Positions 29,675 through 42,600 of a stretch of 64,000 bases of DNA are shown piece by piece. The DNA comes from Halichondria panicea. Its lineage: Eukaryota > Porifera > Demospongiae > Suberitida > Halichondriidae. The position numbers and the translations under genes are program-made. The notes under the pieces were generated by a model. The model had not been told where the DNA came from, searched no databases, and saw only the letters and a list, made by a program, of their open reading frames with translations. The stretch covers positions 18,001,018-18,065,017 of the forward strand of contig NC_087377.1 of the NCBI RefSeq assembly GCF_963675165.1. Reading direction: 5' to 3'. Position 1 is the stretch's first letter, and the number at the start of each line of letters is the position of its first letter.

Positions 29675-31310
29675 TGTCAGTAGCTGCTACAACAGATCCT
29701 TTGAGCTTCTCTCACTACAGAGCCTCTCTTTAAATACTGTACCCCTCACATGACCTACATTCTCCCAGGCTCCTCCTCGGGCCCTCTTGGTATTTTGCTA
29801 TAAGTGGCTCCATGTGTATATAGCTGATAGTCGATTAGTTACTACAGTGAGATTGTAGAGGAGGTGGGACATCCCGCAGGTAGGGTATGACATTCCTTAT
29901 TATAGTTTCGTTAAAATTCAATAGAGTTTACCTGCGGCCACGCCACACTGCCACTATAGTTAGACACTGTTTAGGAAGTTTCTTCATGATTTAGAAGCCC
30001 AAAGGACTGGTTGTAGTATCCCAAACGCAGTGAGGGTTCTACTAGCCCTGAGGACTTCTAAATCATGTGGAAACTTCCTAAACAGTGTCTAACCCTAACC
30101 TAGCTGTGCATGTCCGTCTAGGATTCTTGAAAGGGGAGTTCTCAGTTCTCAGTAGCGTAGCCAGGATTTTTGAAAAGGCAAAGCTCAAATTATCAAATTA
30201 GTTGAGCGGAACAAATAGGACTCTGAATTGCATGTAGCTGATAACACGTTGGATCAATGTCTAGCTTTTTAGTTCTAAAACTGCACAGTCAAAGAAAGCT
30301 TAGTAGCAGGACTTATGGAACTCTAAAGGTAAAAGTGATAAATGCATGCAAAAGCTATGTAACTCATAATTATATCCGCTATATATAAGGAAAAACTTGC
30401 TAACTAGTTGCCTAAGCCTCTCCACTCACTATAAGCTTCTTGGAGAGGGGGGTTCAATTGAACCCCTTTAGATCCGCTACTGCATGGGGAGGAGGAAATT
30501 CATGTGGGCCTGTAAATTTGTTATTGTTTTTCCAAACTTATATGGCGTCATTATATTTGCTGACTGTATAGCTAGCTATAGTACACAGCAGTACTATGTG
30601 TGGGGATGAGGAAATGTGGGCTTGAATGTATACATTTATGATTTGTTTCTGTACAAACTTACGGTGTCAGTATATTTGCTGACTGTATAGCTACAAATGT
30701 AGTACACAGCAGTGCTATGTGTGTGGGGATGAGGAAATGGGCAGTATCACAACATAATTATCATACACATTCAGCAGTGCTATATATATGTGTGTGTGGG
30801 GAGGAGGAAATGTGGGCTTGTATAAATTTATGATTTGTTTCTGTACAAACTTGTGGCGTCAGTATACATTTGCTGACTGTATAGCTAGTACACAGCTGCA
30901 GTGCTATGTGTGTGGGGATGAGGAAATGGACTGTGTGTCAACAACATAATCATCATACACATTCAGCAGTGCTATATATATGTGTGTGGGGAGGAGGAAA
31001 TGTGGGCTTGTATAAATTTATGATTTGTTTCTGTACAAACTTGTGGCGTCAGTATACATTTGCTGATTGTAATCATGATCCAAATGAGGCTACCTATAAT
31101 ATATAGGCCTCACGGCAATTCAACCAAGGCTAGGGTACAGCAGTTTGTAAAGAGGAGGCTATCATAATTAGCTATAATTTTATACGACTCTCAAAATTCT
31201 AATTTGAGTCGCCATTGTTTTTCAATAACATAATACATAACTACATTCCTTATTGTCAAGATTTGAGGAGTTGATTGTCAATGTATAGAGAGCTTACAGT
31301 TTAACAAGAC
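29675..31310. other. Intergenic, tandem ~120-250-bp degenerate repeats
   Basis: No gene was found. An inverted pair near 29960-30100 (gtttaggaagtttcttcatgat / catgtggaaacttcctaaac) brackets aaggactggttgtag. From about 30480 to 31070, four to five degenerate units share gtgtggggatgaggaaatg, atttatgatttgtttctgta and ttgctgactgtatagct. Another partial unit occurs near 33725-33790. Confidence 0.65.
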
Positions 31311-31317
31311 ATAAGGA

Positions 31318-31672
31318 AATTCCCTCCATACGCCCACTCGTGTTTGTCATACTCACACTTACCTTCTGGGGATTATATAATGTTCGAGTGTTTAGAACGC
31401 CTTGAGGGTATTTCATGGTTTATACTCTTGTTTGTCATCCAATGTCATGAGCATGAGGAACGAAAAGAATAGTGCAAAAGCTGACAGGAAATGCCACATG
31501 TCATGTGCATCATAGAAACCAAGAATTAGGCAGTCCTGGTTACCATCCCTATATACTCTGCAGGAGGTACGCTCCAATCAGTGAGTCTCTGTGGGGAGGG
31601 GCAAGAGTTAATCATGTGATACTCTGTGGGGAGCATAAACCACGAAACACCCTCAAGGCGTTCTGAACACTA
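31318..31672. pseudogene. Scrambled SIDT 3'-exon fragments
   Basis: 31322-31372 (+) resembles SIDT exon 18 (ccatacgcccactcgtgttt gtcatactc). 31385-31590 is an inverted copy of exon 19, running from the stop region back through its start. 31628-31672 (+) repeats the exon 19 end (aaacaccctcaaggcgttct). Fragments in both orientations cannot encode SIDT and mark a rearranged duplication. Confidence 0.8.
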
Positions 31673-32144
31673 CCCAGACATTGTATTAGGAGTTATATGT
31701 AATAACTTAAGTACATGCATGCATGCATCATGTATACTCCCTCTTTAGGCCAATGAAAAGCAGTTGTTAATTAAGCTGATACCTTCCTCATAATTATTAT
31801 GACCTTACTGACATTGTACACATTAATGCTCTAATTTATAGCTGATAGCTACGATATTACAAATTATCTATAGTTAATGGTTGAACCCCGCAGTTGCATG
31901 CAGTTGCTTTTATGATAATATTAGCTAGGACAGAGGATGTATACATACTGTGCATGTCCTAATATATTACACAAAACAGTTATTTCTGGCGACCCAGCCA
32001 ATTCTGATTTTCTGAAAGAGATATGTGTTCAACTCCCATTGCATGCAACATTGTTAACTTTCCAATATGACCAATGGCATGCATATGTACCATCTTCCCC
32101 TATAATAATTATTGTGATTGTCGTGTACAGTACTACACTGATAC

Positions 32145-32245
32145 TAGCCTCGATCCCAGGCCGAGTTTTCGCTTTTATAACGGTTAGGCTAGTTGTTCGC
32201 CTATAACCGTTATAAAAGCGAAAACTCGGCCTGGGATCGAGGCTA
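32145..32245. mobile_element. Near-perfect palindrome, tagcctcgatcccagg family
   Basis: 101 bp with ~45-bp arms (tagcctcgatcccaggccga ... and its reverse complement) and a loop of about 10 bases (tagttgttc). This is the smallest and best conserved member of the family also seen at 8617-9249 and 46729-46821. Almost perfect arms suggest recent insertion. Confidence 0.85.
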
Positions 32246-32304
32246 CACTGATACACACAATCCTTTGCCCCCTAGCTCCCCCATACAGAAAATACACTCA
32301 CAAT

Positions 32305-32425
32305 CATTGGTCAGGGCTGTATGGACGACTGGAGTGGGACGGGTTCTTCTCAACCACTGCATGTGACTAACCCAGAGCCAATGGGGAAACAAGTTAGGTC
32401 ATGCTCTCTGTACCTAGTTGAGCAA
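32305..32425 (+). pseudogene. DNMT1 exon 20 fragment, inverted relative to DNMT1
   Basis: ggtcagggctgtatggacgactggag onward matches, on the opposite strand, the end of DNMT1 exon 20 ([20 protein letters not shown]) and continues into that exon's intron (tacctagttgagcaatt). Small insertions break the frame (ccactgcatgtgact). It is about 2.9 kb from the source exon. Confidence 0.85.
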
Positions 32426-32831
32426 TTCAGTTTAAACTTATCAGTATACTGTTGGATTTTACAGTATTTTTCTCTCTCTAACCGATTACCTATGCACTAT
32501 AACAATTGTTTACTGTTTTATTAATCATCACAAACCCACCACCTTATGTTGCCATGGATATGTTGTAGCTTATGATGCACATTGGTATCAGTAATCGTTT
32601 TCTTAGAATTCCAATCATAAAATATCAACATTTATGATAGAAATTTGATGATCTACTTTCTCTACTGAATGCACTGTACAGCCCAAGAGTAGACAAAGAG
32701 TAGATAAAGTCTACTCATTCCTTATTGGAGTTTTTGTGCCAACTGTTCAAACTTTTCTAAAACTATTCATAATCATGCAGCTGGAATTGTTCCCCTAGCT
32801 ACAACTCTACAATGACTGTGTGTTCACATGT

Positions 32832-33577
32832 TCAGCCCTTAATCAATGGAGCCATCTCTTGAACTAGCTGTAAAAGCTCTTTCAGTTGCTCTTGTGTTAG
32901 GGTTTTCCCCAGTCGATCACCGGCTGCAAAAAGCAAATCATCCACTAGAATCCTTAGTTGCGTCTTGTTGAATAGCCTGATGATTTCCAAAGAGGCTATC
33001 GAGCTCTGAGATGTCCATGGCTAGATCCTTCATTGCTTCACCCACTGCTACTTTACTCGCGATCTTCTTGGGTCCTTGAGTCAGCTAATTCGTGTAGGGG
33101 GATTTCTTCGAGTGCTCTACTAGTTCCAGCTCCTGCCAATGCAGCTGCTATTGCAATGGCGAGAGAAGCCAAAAATCCTAACTGAGCTGTGGCTTGCTCT
33201 TCTTGTGTGTTAGCTGTACCCTTCCTGGTAGGAAAGGAGGGCCATATAAGGGTGAGGGAAAAATTGGATGGATCAAGCTTTGCTTCTTGGCTTGTTTTTG
33301 ATTGCGGGTAACTGCGTCGATAAGTTTGGGGATGAGCGATGTCAGACCTCTTATTGTCACATCTTGTTCAGCCTTAGCTTGGTCAGTATCTGTTGTTTGG
33401 GAGTTGAGAATGCTTAGCAATTCATTGAGGTCAGCTTCAGCATTTTGTTTCTCTGATGATGGGAGAATAGGATAGAGTGATTAATGTGTACAATAGATTA
33501 CTGAGAGAGAGTTGCTTACCAACTGGCATGGCCAGGGAGAGTCCAATCAACACGAGGAATACAGCCAAACACTTCAT
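32832..33577 (-). pseudogene. Secreted family, copy G (degenerate)
   Basis: The signal exon (33520-33577) is intact with donor gtaagc, and exon 2 starts at 33452 with the family N-terminus (LLSILNSQTTDTDQAKAEQD, then a VTIRGLTSLIPKLIDAVT helix). A small deletion near 33245 shifts the frame inside the FPSP aromatic patch, giving a stop at 33178. Further indels follow. Family motifs remain recognisable down to 32832 (C-terminal helix ending APLIKG). The promoter lacks the TATA block, which is replaced by a C-rich run. A non-functional relic, similar to C in the first half and F in the second. Confidence 0.75.
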
Positions 33578-34030
33578 TGTCAGTAGCTGCTACAACAGAT
33601 CCTTTGAGCTTCTCATACTGTATGTGCCCCCCCCCCACATGACCTACATTCCCGGCCCTCTTGCCATTGACTGTTACATGCAGTACACTGTGTGGGGAGG
33701 ACTGTGCATGCCAACAAGTGCTATGTGTGTGTGTGGGGAGGAAATGTGGGCCTTTAAACGTATGATTTGTTTTTTTGAGGAGCTGATTGTCTAGGCATAT
33801 AAAGTGTATGTACCGGGAAGTGCCCTCCATACGCCCACTCGTGTTTGTCACACTTGTCTTCTGTACTCCCCACCCTCCCCTGTACAGTATATATTCTGAG
33901 CATACTTGAAAGGCAATACTTTAAGTCCATTGGTCCAATTTTAGAAAGAGGCTTTTCTTTAAAAATAACGGCCTGTTGGGCTCCTTTCTAAGCTTAGAGT
34001 AAAATTGTTCAATTTCCACCACCATAACTA

Positions 34031-34131
34031 CAGTAGACTCTCGCTATTCCGGCTCTCTGAAGTACGGCCACCTCGATATACCGGCCAAGCTGCATGGTCC
34101 CAAGGGTGGCCGGATTAACGAGAGTCTACTG
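34031..34131. mobile_element. 101-bp pogo/Tigger-type MITE
   Basis: Ends cagtagactctcgctattccggc / gccggattaacgagagtctactg are inverted repeats, and the element is flanked by TA on both sides (34029-34030, 34132-34133), the expected target duplication of Tc1/mariner-pogo elements. Confidence 0.75.
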
Positions 34132-34420
34132 TAGAACTCTAGTTACAGAGCCAATTGTAAATGAAGGGGATCAACGTGTTATTATATCGAGAGCTTTTTG
34201 CAGTATATGCTTTTCATTACAGTGCAATTATTATTATAATGAGCACTTTTTCTGCACTGTACAGCTGTTCTGCATTAACATCTAATTACCCCCCACAGAG
34301 TATCACATGATCCCTTGCCCCTCCACAGAGTATCACAGATCGGAGCGTACGTAGCCCCGGCCTGCAGTATCTAGGGACGGTAACCAGGACTATATAATTA
34401 TATGGTTTATTGTAGTGTTA

Positions 34421-34574
34421 CAGTGGAAACCCGGCCTCTATAACAGACACCTTTGATACAGAAGTGGCCTTTAATTTGTTGAGATTGTTTTGTACACAAA
34501 CGGGACCTGGATGCCTGGCTGTTATATAGCAGCTGGCCTTTATTCGGAGGTGGTTGTTAACAGAGGTTCCACTG
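34421..34574. mobile_element. 154-bp MITE, ends cagtggaaacc / ggttccactg
   Basis: Inverted ends flanked by TA dinucleotides. The interior (gtggcctttaatttgttgag ... gggacctgg) matches a truncated relative near 13195-13285 in SIDT intron 6. Likely mobilised by a Tc1/mariner-type enzyme. Confidence 0.65.
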
Positions 34575-34709
34575 TACAATATAACGTTTCCTTCAATTAT
34601 GTGATAGTTATAATTATGACAAGTATAAGCAACAACATGTATACTGACGTAATGTATAATGTATACAGACTATTAATAATTAGCCTTATAGCAACTAAAG
34701 TTCAATAGT

Positions 34710-37700
34710 TTATTCCTTCTTTTGTTGATCATCAGTACAATTCTTAATCTCTGGGCCTACAGCTTGGGCCTGGGCACACTTCTTGATCTCCAGGCCTATA
34801 GCCCGGGCCATGGGAGGGGGCACTGCGTTACCAACCTGGCGATGTTTCTCTAGGATACTTCCGTACAGTTTGTAAGTGTCTGGGAAGCCTTGAGAGCGAG
34901 CACACTCCCGCACACTGACCACACGGTGCTGCTCCGGGTGAAGGACTCGGCCCTGGAGGGAGGGAGGGGGCGGGGGTAAAGTAACCAGTGCATGGACTAT
35001 TAAATAAATAAAAATTTTAATTTTAAGTATACTCAATGAATGTACTGTACTGGGATTGTTTCAGGTCAACCAAAAGCATAGCTATTGTCCACTAATCACA
35101 ATATTGTATCACCCTAAAATAGGCACAGCACATCATTTATAGGTAGAGTATGTACCCCCCCTCAGGCCAATAAAAAGCATACGTAGCTGTTGTTAGTCAT
35201 GCGGCAAGTTCAAACAATTGCTCAACTAGGTATACTACAGCATGGCCTCACTTGTTTCCCCATTGGCTCTGGGTTAGTCACAGTGGTGGAGAAGAATCCA
35301 TCCCACTCCAGTCGTCCATACAGCCCTGACCAATGGTTGTGCCTGTTCCCAGTGTGTGGCAGACACCACGGGATGAGGGTACCAAACTGCTTGTCTGTCG
35401 GATCACATGACTTACCCGAGGCACACGAGCACACCCCCCTCAACGCTCCTTTCTTAGAGCGGCCATTTTTAGTGTCGTTGTGAGTGTACTTCCTGTGAGG
35501 GGGAGGGGCAAATACACACAGTGCAGGTCAATTAGCAGGTGGTGGAAATTTGGCTGTTTTGCAATGGGAGTTAACACAAAATTTGAAATCTCTTTCAGAA
35601 ATCAGAAATTGCGTCACCAGAACTTTAACTTTATGGCTGTTCAATTATGCTAAGCATATGCTCATACACAGTGGGACCACACTATAGGCTCTGTACACTA
35701 GCTACAGTGCACACAGTGGGACCACACTATAGGCTCTGTACATTAGTCCACACATTTCTGCTTTTCAAATGAGGTGAAGCAACACTGTCCTATAGATACT
35801 CACAGCTCCTTGGACCAGGCTCCATCAGAGAGCCGCACACTGATGTTGGGGAGGTCCCTCCAATCAGCGCCGGGGGCAACAGGAATGTACCTCATCCTGG
35901 CCGCCACTAGGGCATTCATCTCCTTGCAGACATGATCCGCTAGTATCGGCTGTAGTTGACGACCACGGATCTACACGAGTGATATGAGATGTGGATTATT
36001 ATAGCAGATATTTGTACAGAGATTTAAGATTGCGCTTTTTGTTGCTTCCCTGGCCAATCCTAGAAATGTTCCACCACACTGCAAACGTGTTTTGGGGAAT
36101 TTTGAACAATTCTGGCTGATATTTAGAACAGGAATGTAGTACCCTAACCCTCCGCCCACGTACGTACCAGTCTCTGGAAGTGTGATACAGAATCCCCTCC
36201 ATAACTGATCTCCAGTCCCGAGGCACCGTTCTTAATATCTGGGAGGTCTGACATGGCATCTCGTACTGTGATGGTCCTCAGGGGGGCAGAGGAGAGACGG
36301 GTTATGTTGGACGAGTACTGGAGGGGGGCGGGGTAGACTGATAAATAGAACAAACAAAAAATTGAAAATTAAAATATAAAATACGCATGGAATGGAAGGG
36401 GGTAGACTGATAAATAGAACAACTTTAGGAAAATTGAAATACACGAATAACACAGCTAAACAGTATTATAATTAGCTACTACAAATGTACGTATGTACCT
36501 TTCTGTCGTCAATGACAACCGTTAGCTGCACCCCACGAGGACTGAAGCAGTGGGTGGGCTCTGGGTAACATGGCAACACCTCCCCCGGAGCAGCGGCCAG
36601 GATAATAGCACGACGGCGTGTCTGGGGCACTCCATACTGTCCGGCCTGCAACACTCCAAACGTGCACTGATACCCCATCTTAGTTAGACAGCGGAGGGTT
36701 AGCTTGAGTACCATGCTCCGTTTAAAAGATACAAAGTTACGGACGTTCTCGAGTAAGAAGAAGCGCGGACGATAGTAGTCACAGTAGCTGATGTACGAGG
36801 TCACGAGCGAGTTCTTGAATTGTGAATACTCACGAGAGTTGAACCGGTTCATGCCGGAGAATCCTTGGCAGGGGGGCCCCCCACATAGCATGTCCACCTG
36901 ACCTTTCTGCGGCAGCTTCTGTCCTCGGCTGTTGGTCTCCTTGCCCTGAGGGAACAAAACATTAAGTCAACCACTAGCTACAGTGTACACACTATTAATA
37001 GGCTCTGTACACTAGTCTACACACTGCAGGTCAATTAGAGTTAGCATTTCAGCTTTTGAAATTCAAGTGAGGTAAACGGATTGTATACTTACCTCCATGG
37101 CTAATCTGAGTAGGTCGTTGCAGTCCTCAGTGAAGACTGTAGCCTGAGGGTAGTTGAGTCTGAATGCCTGAGCAGCTGGTTGGTCGATCTCCACCGCCCA
37201 ACATGCCTCGCTCACGCCTGCTTGATGGAACCCGGCACTGAGACCCCCACAACCAGCAAATACATCCAGTGTACGGAGTGGGGTGAACCCCTGAGGGGGG
37301 GCGCTGCTGGGTGGGGGGTCCTCTGTAGGGGGCGCCTTCTTCGCCTTACCCTTGCCTTTACCCTATAAATAGAGTGAAGAATACAATTAGGAAAAATAAA
37401 ACGAACACTATATAAATGGAGCATGAAAAAAAGCAATATTAAAATTCTATAATAACTTCGCATTTGCACATGACATATGACAGTTTTGCAACATTCACCA
37501 TTTGCGAATAAAACATGTACATGGTATGGCAAAATTTAACTAATTTTAAACACTACGAACCTTGCCCTTGTCTACACGCCCCCTCGCCTCGTGTGGGGGG
37601 TCCTTGAATTCCTGCCCCCCACAGTCGTATTCCTGATAGAAATAGAAGCGGTTGACCCCGCCCATAAACCACTCGTCCAAATCTCCGCTCAAGTCTTCTC

Positions 37701-39601
37701 CACACACGACCTCACACGCCCCCACCACATCACACGCATCACACACACAGTCGTCACGAGACCAGTAGAGCAGGTTCATGTCGGCTTGGTGTATCGCTCC
37801 CTCACCTCGGTGCGTATTCTCAGGTCTGCCCAGGGGTCAAAGTACACAATAGATGAGTAATTTATGTAACTTAAAATGCAGAGGAAATGTACACTAGTCT
37901 ATACACACTGCAGGTCAATATTGACGTAGCATTTAATTTTAATGTCAATATTGTTAATACTGTAGCTATACACTTGTACTGCATCCTGCTTCACCTGTAG
38001 AACATGTTGACCTTGATGGAGAGCTTGCCACTTGACTTTAGTTTGCCTGGTGCCTTTTTCACAAATATCTCCTTGATACGACCTAGTGTGTGTGTGTGTG
38101 TGTGTGTGTGTGAGTGGGTGGACTGAATACAAGCTCTAATATAAGGCTAATAAATTGGTCAGTAGTGGTGGTTGGTACTAACCACTTATAAGGCTAAGAG
38201 GATTGAAACACCACCACTTGGAAATGCTGACAGATACAGTGGTATGGACCCCACCCCCTCACAGTGGTATGGACCCCACTCCCTCACAGTGGTACGGACC
38301 CCACTCCCTCACAGTGGTACGGACCCCACCCCCTCACAGTGGTACGGACTCCACCCCCTCACAGTGGTACGGACTCCACCCCCTCACAGTGGTACGGACC
38401 CCACCCCCTCACAGTGGTACGGACTCCACCCTCTCACCTATTTGGAATGGTTTGGGGACGTCAGTGTTGCTGCCCTTTATGTACTCTGACTTGCGGTATA
38501 GCTCTGGAAACTTAGTCTCGTTGCCATGGTCGCTCTCAACGCCACTCTTAGATAGCTTCTTAGTGACCTTTGACCCCTTGGTTCGGAATGTGTAAGTGTC
38601 GACTGGTAAGAAGACGTTGCTACCAAGGCGATAGACTACGCCTTTATAGGTGAAGGATGTGTAGCGTGTATCAGAGAGGGGGACCCCCAGTGGAGTGGGC
38701 GTGGCACTCTGTATGGGGGTACACAATAATAATTAAATAATTATTGTTTTATTTTTATTGCATGCATTTTATTTTTGACGTACCATTTCTTTGGCTTTTG
38801 TGCGCACACAACTGTGGCACTCTGTATTGCCGCTGTCGTCATAGCAACATTCTGGCAGGGGGTCCACGAATCTTGCTGAGTCAGCATCGTACCATTTCTG
38901 ATAAAAGAAGTTCTTCTCATCACCGACAAAATCTTCTTCGTCGCTAGGCAACCCACCGAGCATACTCCAGTTAGCAGGGGGTGGGCGATAGGTCACCTGA
39001 CACACGGGAAAATAGACAATAAATAAACATAATTATGAAAGTGTTTAGAATACCGTATTACTACAATAACGAGCATCAAACATAATTATTGCGAACTTGC
39101 CAGTGCTATGGTTTCAAAAAAATAAGATCGCAAATACCTTAAACAGGGAAAAAGGAGAAAGAAACTATCAATTCCAGACTATGTCCGAATAATTAATATA
39201 CAAGTAAAGTAGCTCTGTAATTACATATAGAATGAAACACGGTCATCAATAATCTCACGTTGATCTTATCAGTAACGGAGGCCAGAGGTTCGTCATCGCA
39301 ATCGTCCAATAGGAACAGTTCTGCCGGGTCACTAGTCTCCCCCAGTACTGTGTCCGCTCCCCTCACGAACCAGGTGGCGTGGAACTCTTTATCCCCCCCA
39401 GAGGTCTCCCATAGACCCCCCACCCTGGCCACATAGAAGGGCGTGGCAGGGTCATCAGGGGTCACGCTCACACAGTCGCCCACACACACCTGCAGGGTAT
39501 ATGAACAGGAAATTACTTTACTAGTACGTGTATTAGCTTTTTAAGATTTATGAAAATTTTAATTAAGCACACAAATTTAAGGAGGCGATTGAACTATAGA
39601 T

Positions 39602-39649
<48 letters not shown>

Positions 39650-42600
39650 CACACACACACCCTCACACCCTCACACACACACACACCTCAGAGCCATTGA
39701 CGAGAACTTTGCTGTAGTAGGTCCGTCCCTCCCTCTTCACAAGAGGCACACCCACCCACACCACGCTGGTCTTACCACGGCGGATCTTCTTGCCAGGAGA
39801 CAACTTGGGTGTTGGCTTGTCCTGAGATACACAAACAGAACATAATTATATACACACACTTGGTGGGTAAGAAATAATTGGGGTCCAAATTTGAGAATTG
39901 AGCATACCATCTGAAAGCTCTTCTAAGCTTTCAGAAAATCATAAAAATCGGTGAATTTGGACCATCAGAACTCCAGATACAGAGCCAACTCTAGTACTCT
40001 CAAAATGAAAGGGACTTACAATGTATAGCATTAAATAGAGAATCTTTTAACGGCCATAACTTTAGTTCTGTTGGTCCAATAACATTAATTTTATGATTTT
40101 ATGAAAGCTTAGAGAGAGGTCTTTCAGATGATGTATTAAAATCTAAATTTTCATTGGGGCCCTAATTTGTCATTTTTCGGCCTTGGGCCATGGGCTAGCC
40201 ATATATATATAATCCATGGTATCGCCAAATTGTCAAATACTTTTATCTCTCAAATATGAACTTTGATGACGCCATTTGAAAGGTCTCTTTCTAATCTTTC
40301 AGAAAACCATAAAATCGTTGAATTTGAACCATCAGAACTGAAGTTACAGAGCCGATTCTAGTTCTTAACTAAGGCCAGCACAGGCTGTAATAGCCTTCGC
40401 TTTGTCAGCCATTTTCCTCCCTACTGAGCATGCCCAGTACCTGCTGCTCTGCGTCCAAGTCCTCCTCCCCCTCCTCAACCGATTGGACGGCCATATTCGG
40501 ACATCTCCTCAGCTTACACGCTTGTTTCGCTCGACCACTGCCACCAAATTTCACCATGTTTTTACAATTTGAGCATTTCCCGCAGTCCGATAGTTGACAC
40601 GCTTCACACACTCCGCAACGTTGCCTCTTGGGTGCAGAGTTCACCTTCCCGTCAATCTGGTGAGTGAAGAACTGCTCGAAAATGTTCCGTACCAGAGGAG
40701 TCGTTGTAGCCTGAGGGGGGTGGGCATGTGGGGTCAAAGGTTACCAATATACGTATAAAGCATTGCAGCATGTTTGAAGATAAAAAATTATCGTAACTAT
40801 TAGCAGATAATTTTCTACCAAGTCAAATATTCTAAATATTTGTACAGCTCAGGATAGTGACGTATGTGAACCTCATTTGCACATTACTAATTATTTCGCA
40901 GTTTTACTTCTTGTGTTAACGCTCTAATAACCCGCTATCTGGTATTTATCTGTTGCTAAGACCTCATTCATAATTATACATGTACATGTGCGTACCATCG
41001 ACGGTTTCTTCTTTTGTTTCCTCTCGTCCCTCGTTCCCCTACGAGCAGCCCGCCTCTTGCCGAGGGTAACACCGGCTAGCTTAATGAGTGCCCTCATTGC
41101 CGGGGTTACTAGTAGCAGGTCCTCATCGTTGTCACCGTACTGGTCATAACTCTCAACCTAGGAGGGGGGGGGGGTTGGGGGGTTGTAAAGATACATTCAG
41201 TAGCTCTAAGCAGAGAGGGGGGGTTCTATACACACAGGGAAGTGCCCACACTGGTCGGTGATGGTTGCTCTCTAGACAACAATAACCATCTCTTAGGCCT
41301 AGTTTACTACATAAAAGAGGTAAATTTATTTGTGAGATTGAGGATTCCACTTGGACATTCTGGGCATAATTATATTTAAGATTGTCGTGACCTGAATCAA
41401 TTTCAAAACTAAAAGATGCAATCAGAGTCTCTAAGGGAGGTCTATCACACACGGAGTTGCTGTACTTACTTGTTCAACAATGAACTGGGCGTGACGGAGC
41501 AAACTATCCTCAGTGAAGCATGCGACTCCTATCAGCTGAGGGGGGACGGTGGTCTGAATACGGTTGAGTAGGTCCTCGTATGCACCCTCAGGGCTCTCCT
41601 CACAGAACTCTATCACTACCTACACGATACGGGGGGTTAGAACCAACTTATTAGAGTGTATAATTATAAGCAGAATTAATGGTGAAATAAATTTTCTATT
41701 TTTAGGCTTGAGGCTTGAACTAGCTACAGCATAGGAACAAAGACAGCTCTCGCTGGTGAGCACACGAGAGAGAATCGACTGTACCTTGCTGAGGTGAATC
41801 TTCTCGTGGACTGTGGCCATGATGGTCTTATACTCTGGGCTGGGCTCCATGAGAATGTACTCAGCATAAGCCGTGGTGAACCCAATGAGAGCGTGGGACC
41901 CACCATCAAAGCCGGCTATCCACCAGGAGTTAATTGGACCCAACTGCTTGGTCTGAATACCGTCCGCTGAATCAGGGTTCTCATCGTATATAGGCTTGAC
42001 CACTCCACTAAAGAACAACTCCACATTTCTCTCAACCAGTCCCGAGTCAAAGGGACAAAGATGACGTTGCTTGTCATACACACTGTAGGGGGTGTGGTTA
42101 GGGGTGTGGCTATACGAAACGGACATACGTGAAATGTGTGATCTTGTGCTGCGGTAATTCGTTGATATCTTCCTCACAACCGCCCTCCTCTGTGAACAGT
42201 GATAGTTGAGGGTCCGCTAACATGATGAACTCGTCAACCTGTAAAGGAGGGTGGGATGATTAATAGGGGCTCCCCCTAACGAGGTGATGATGTCATCATA
42301 CAGCATTCTCAGGGTCTCCTATGAATACTGCAATGCTCTGGTCGTCGAGGAATTGCCGACAGTCGCTGCAACGCAGGGGAGGCTGTGGGGGTAGTGTGTG
42401 GGTTGTGGGTGATGTGTACATGCATGTAGTGTGTGGTATGGTGTGGGTGGTAGTGTGTGTGTGTGTGGGTGGTGTATACATGCATGTAGTGTGTGGTATG
42501 GTGTGGGTGGTAGTGTGTGTGTGTATGGGTGGTGTGTACATGCATGTAGTGTGTGGTGTGGTGTGGGTGGTAGTGTGTGTGTGGGTGGTGAGGGTATATA

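Larger units (their letters stand above)
33578..34709. other. Intergenic with further SIDT fragments
   Basis: No functional exon. 33805-33860 (+) resembles the exon 18 part around VYRE (gtgtatgtaccgggaagtgcc). 34280-34392 (+) resembles exon 19 with its preceding intron (taattaccccccacagagtatcac ... ctagggacggtaaccaggac). With 31318-31672 these show repeated copying of the SIDT 3' end. Confidence 0.7.
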
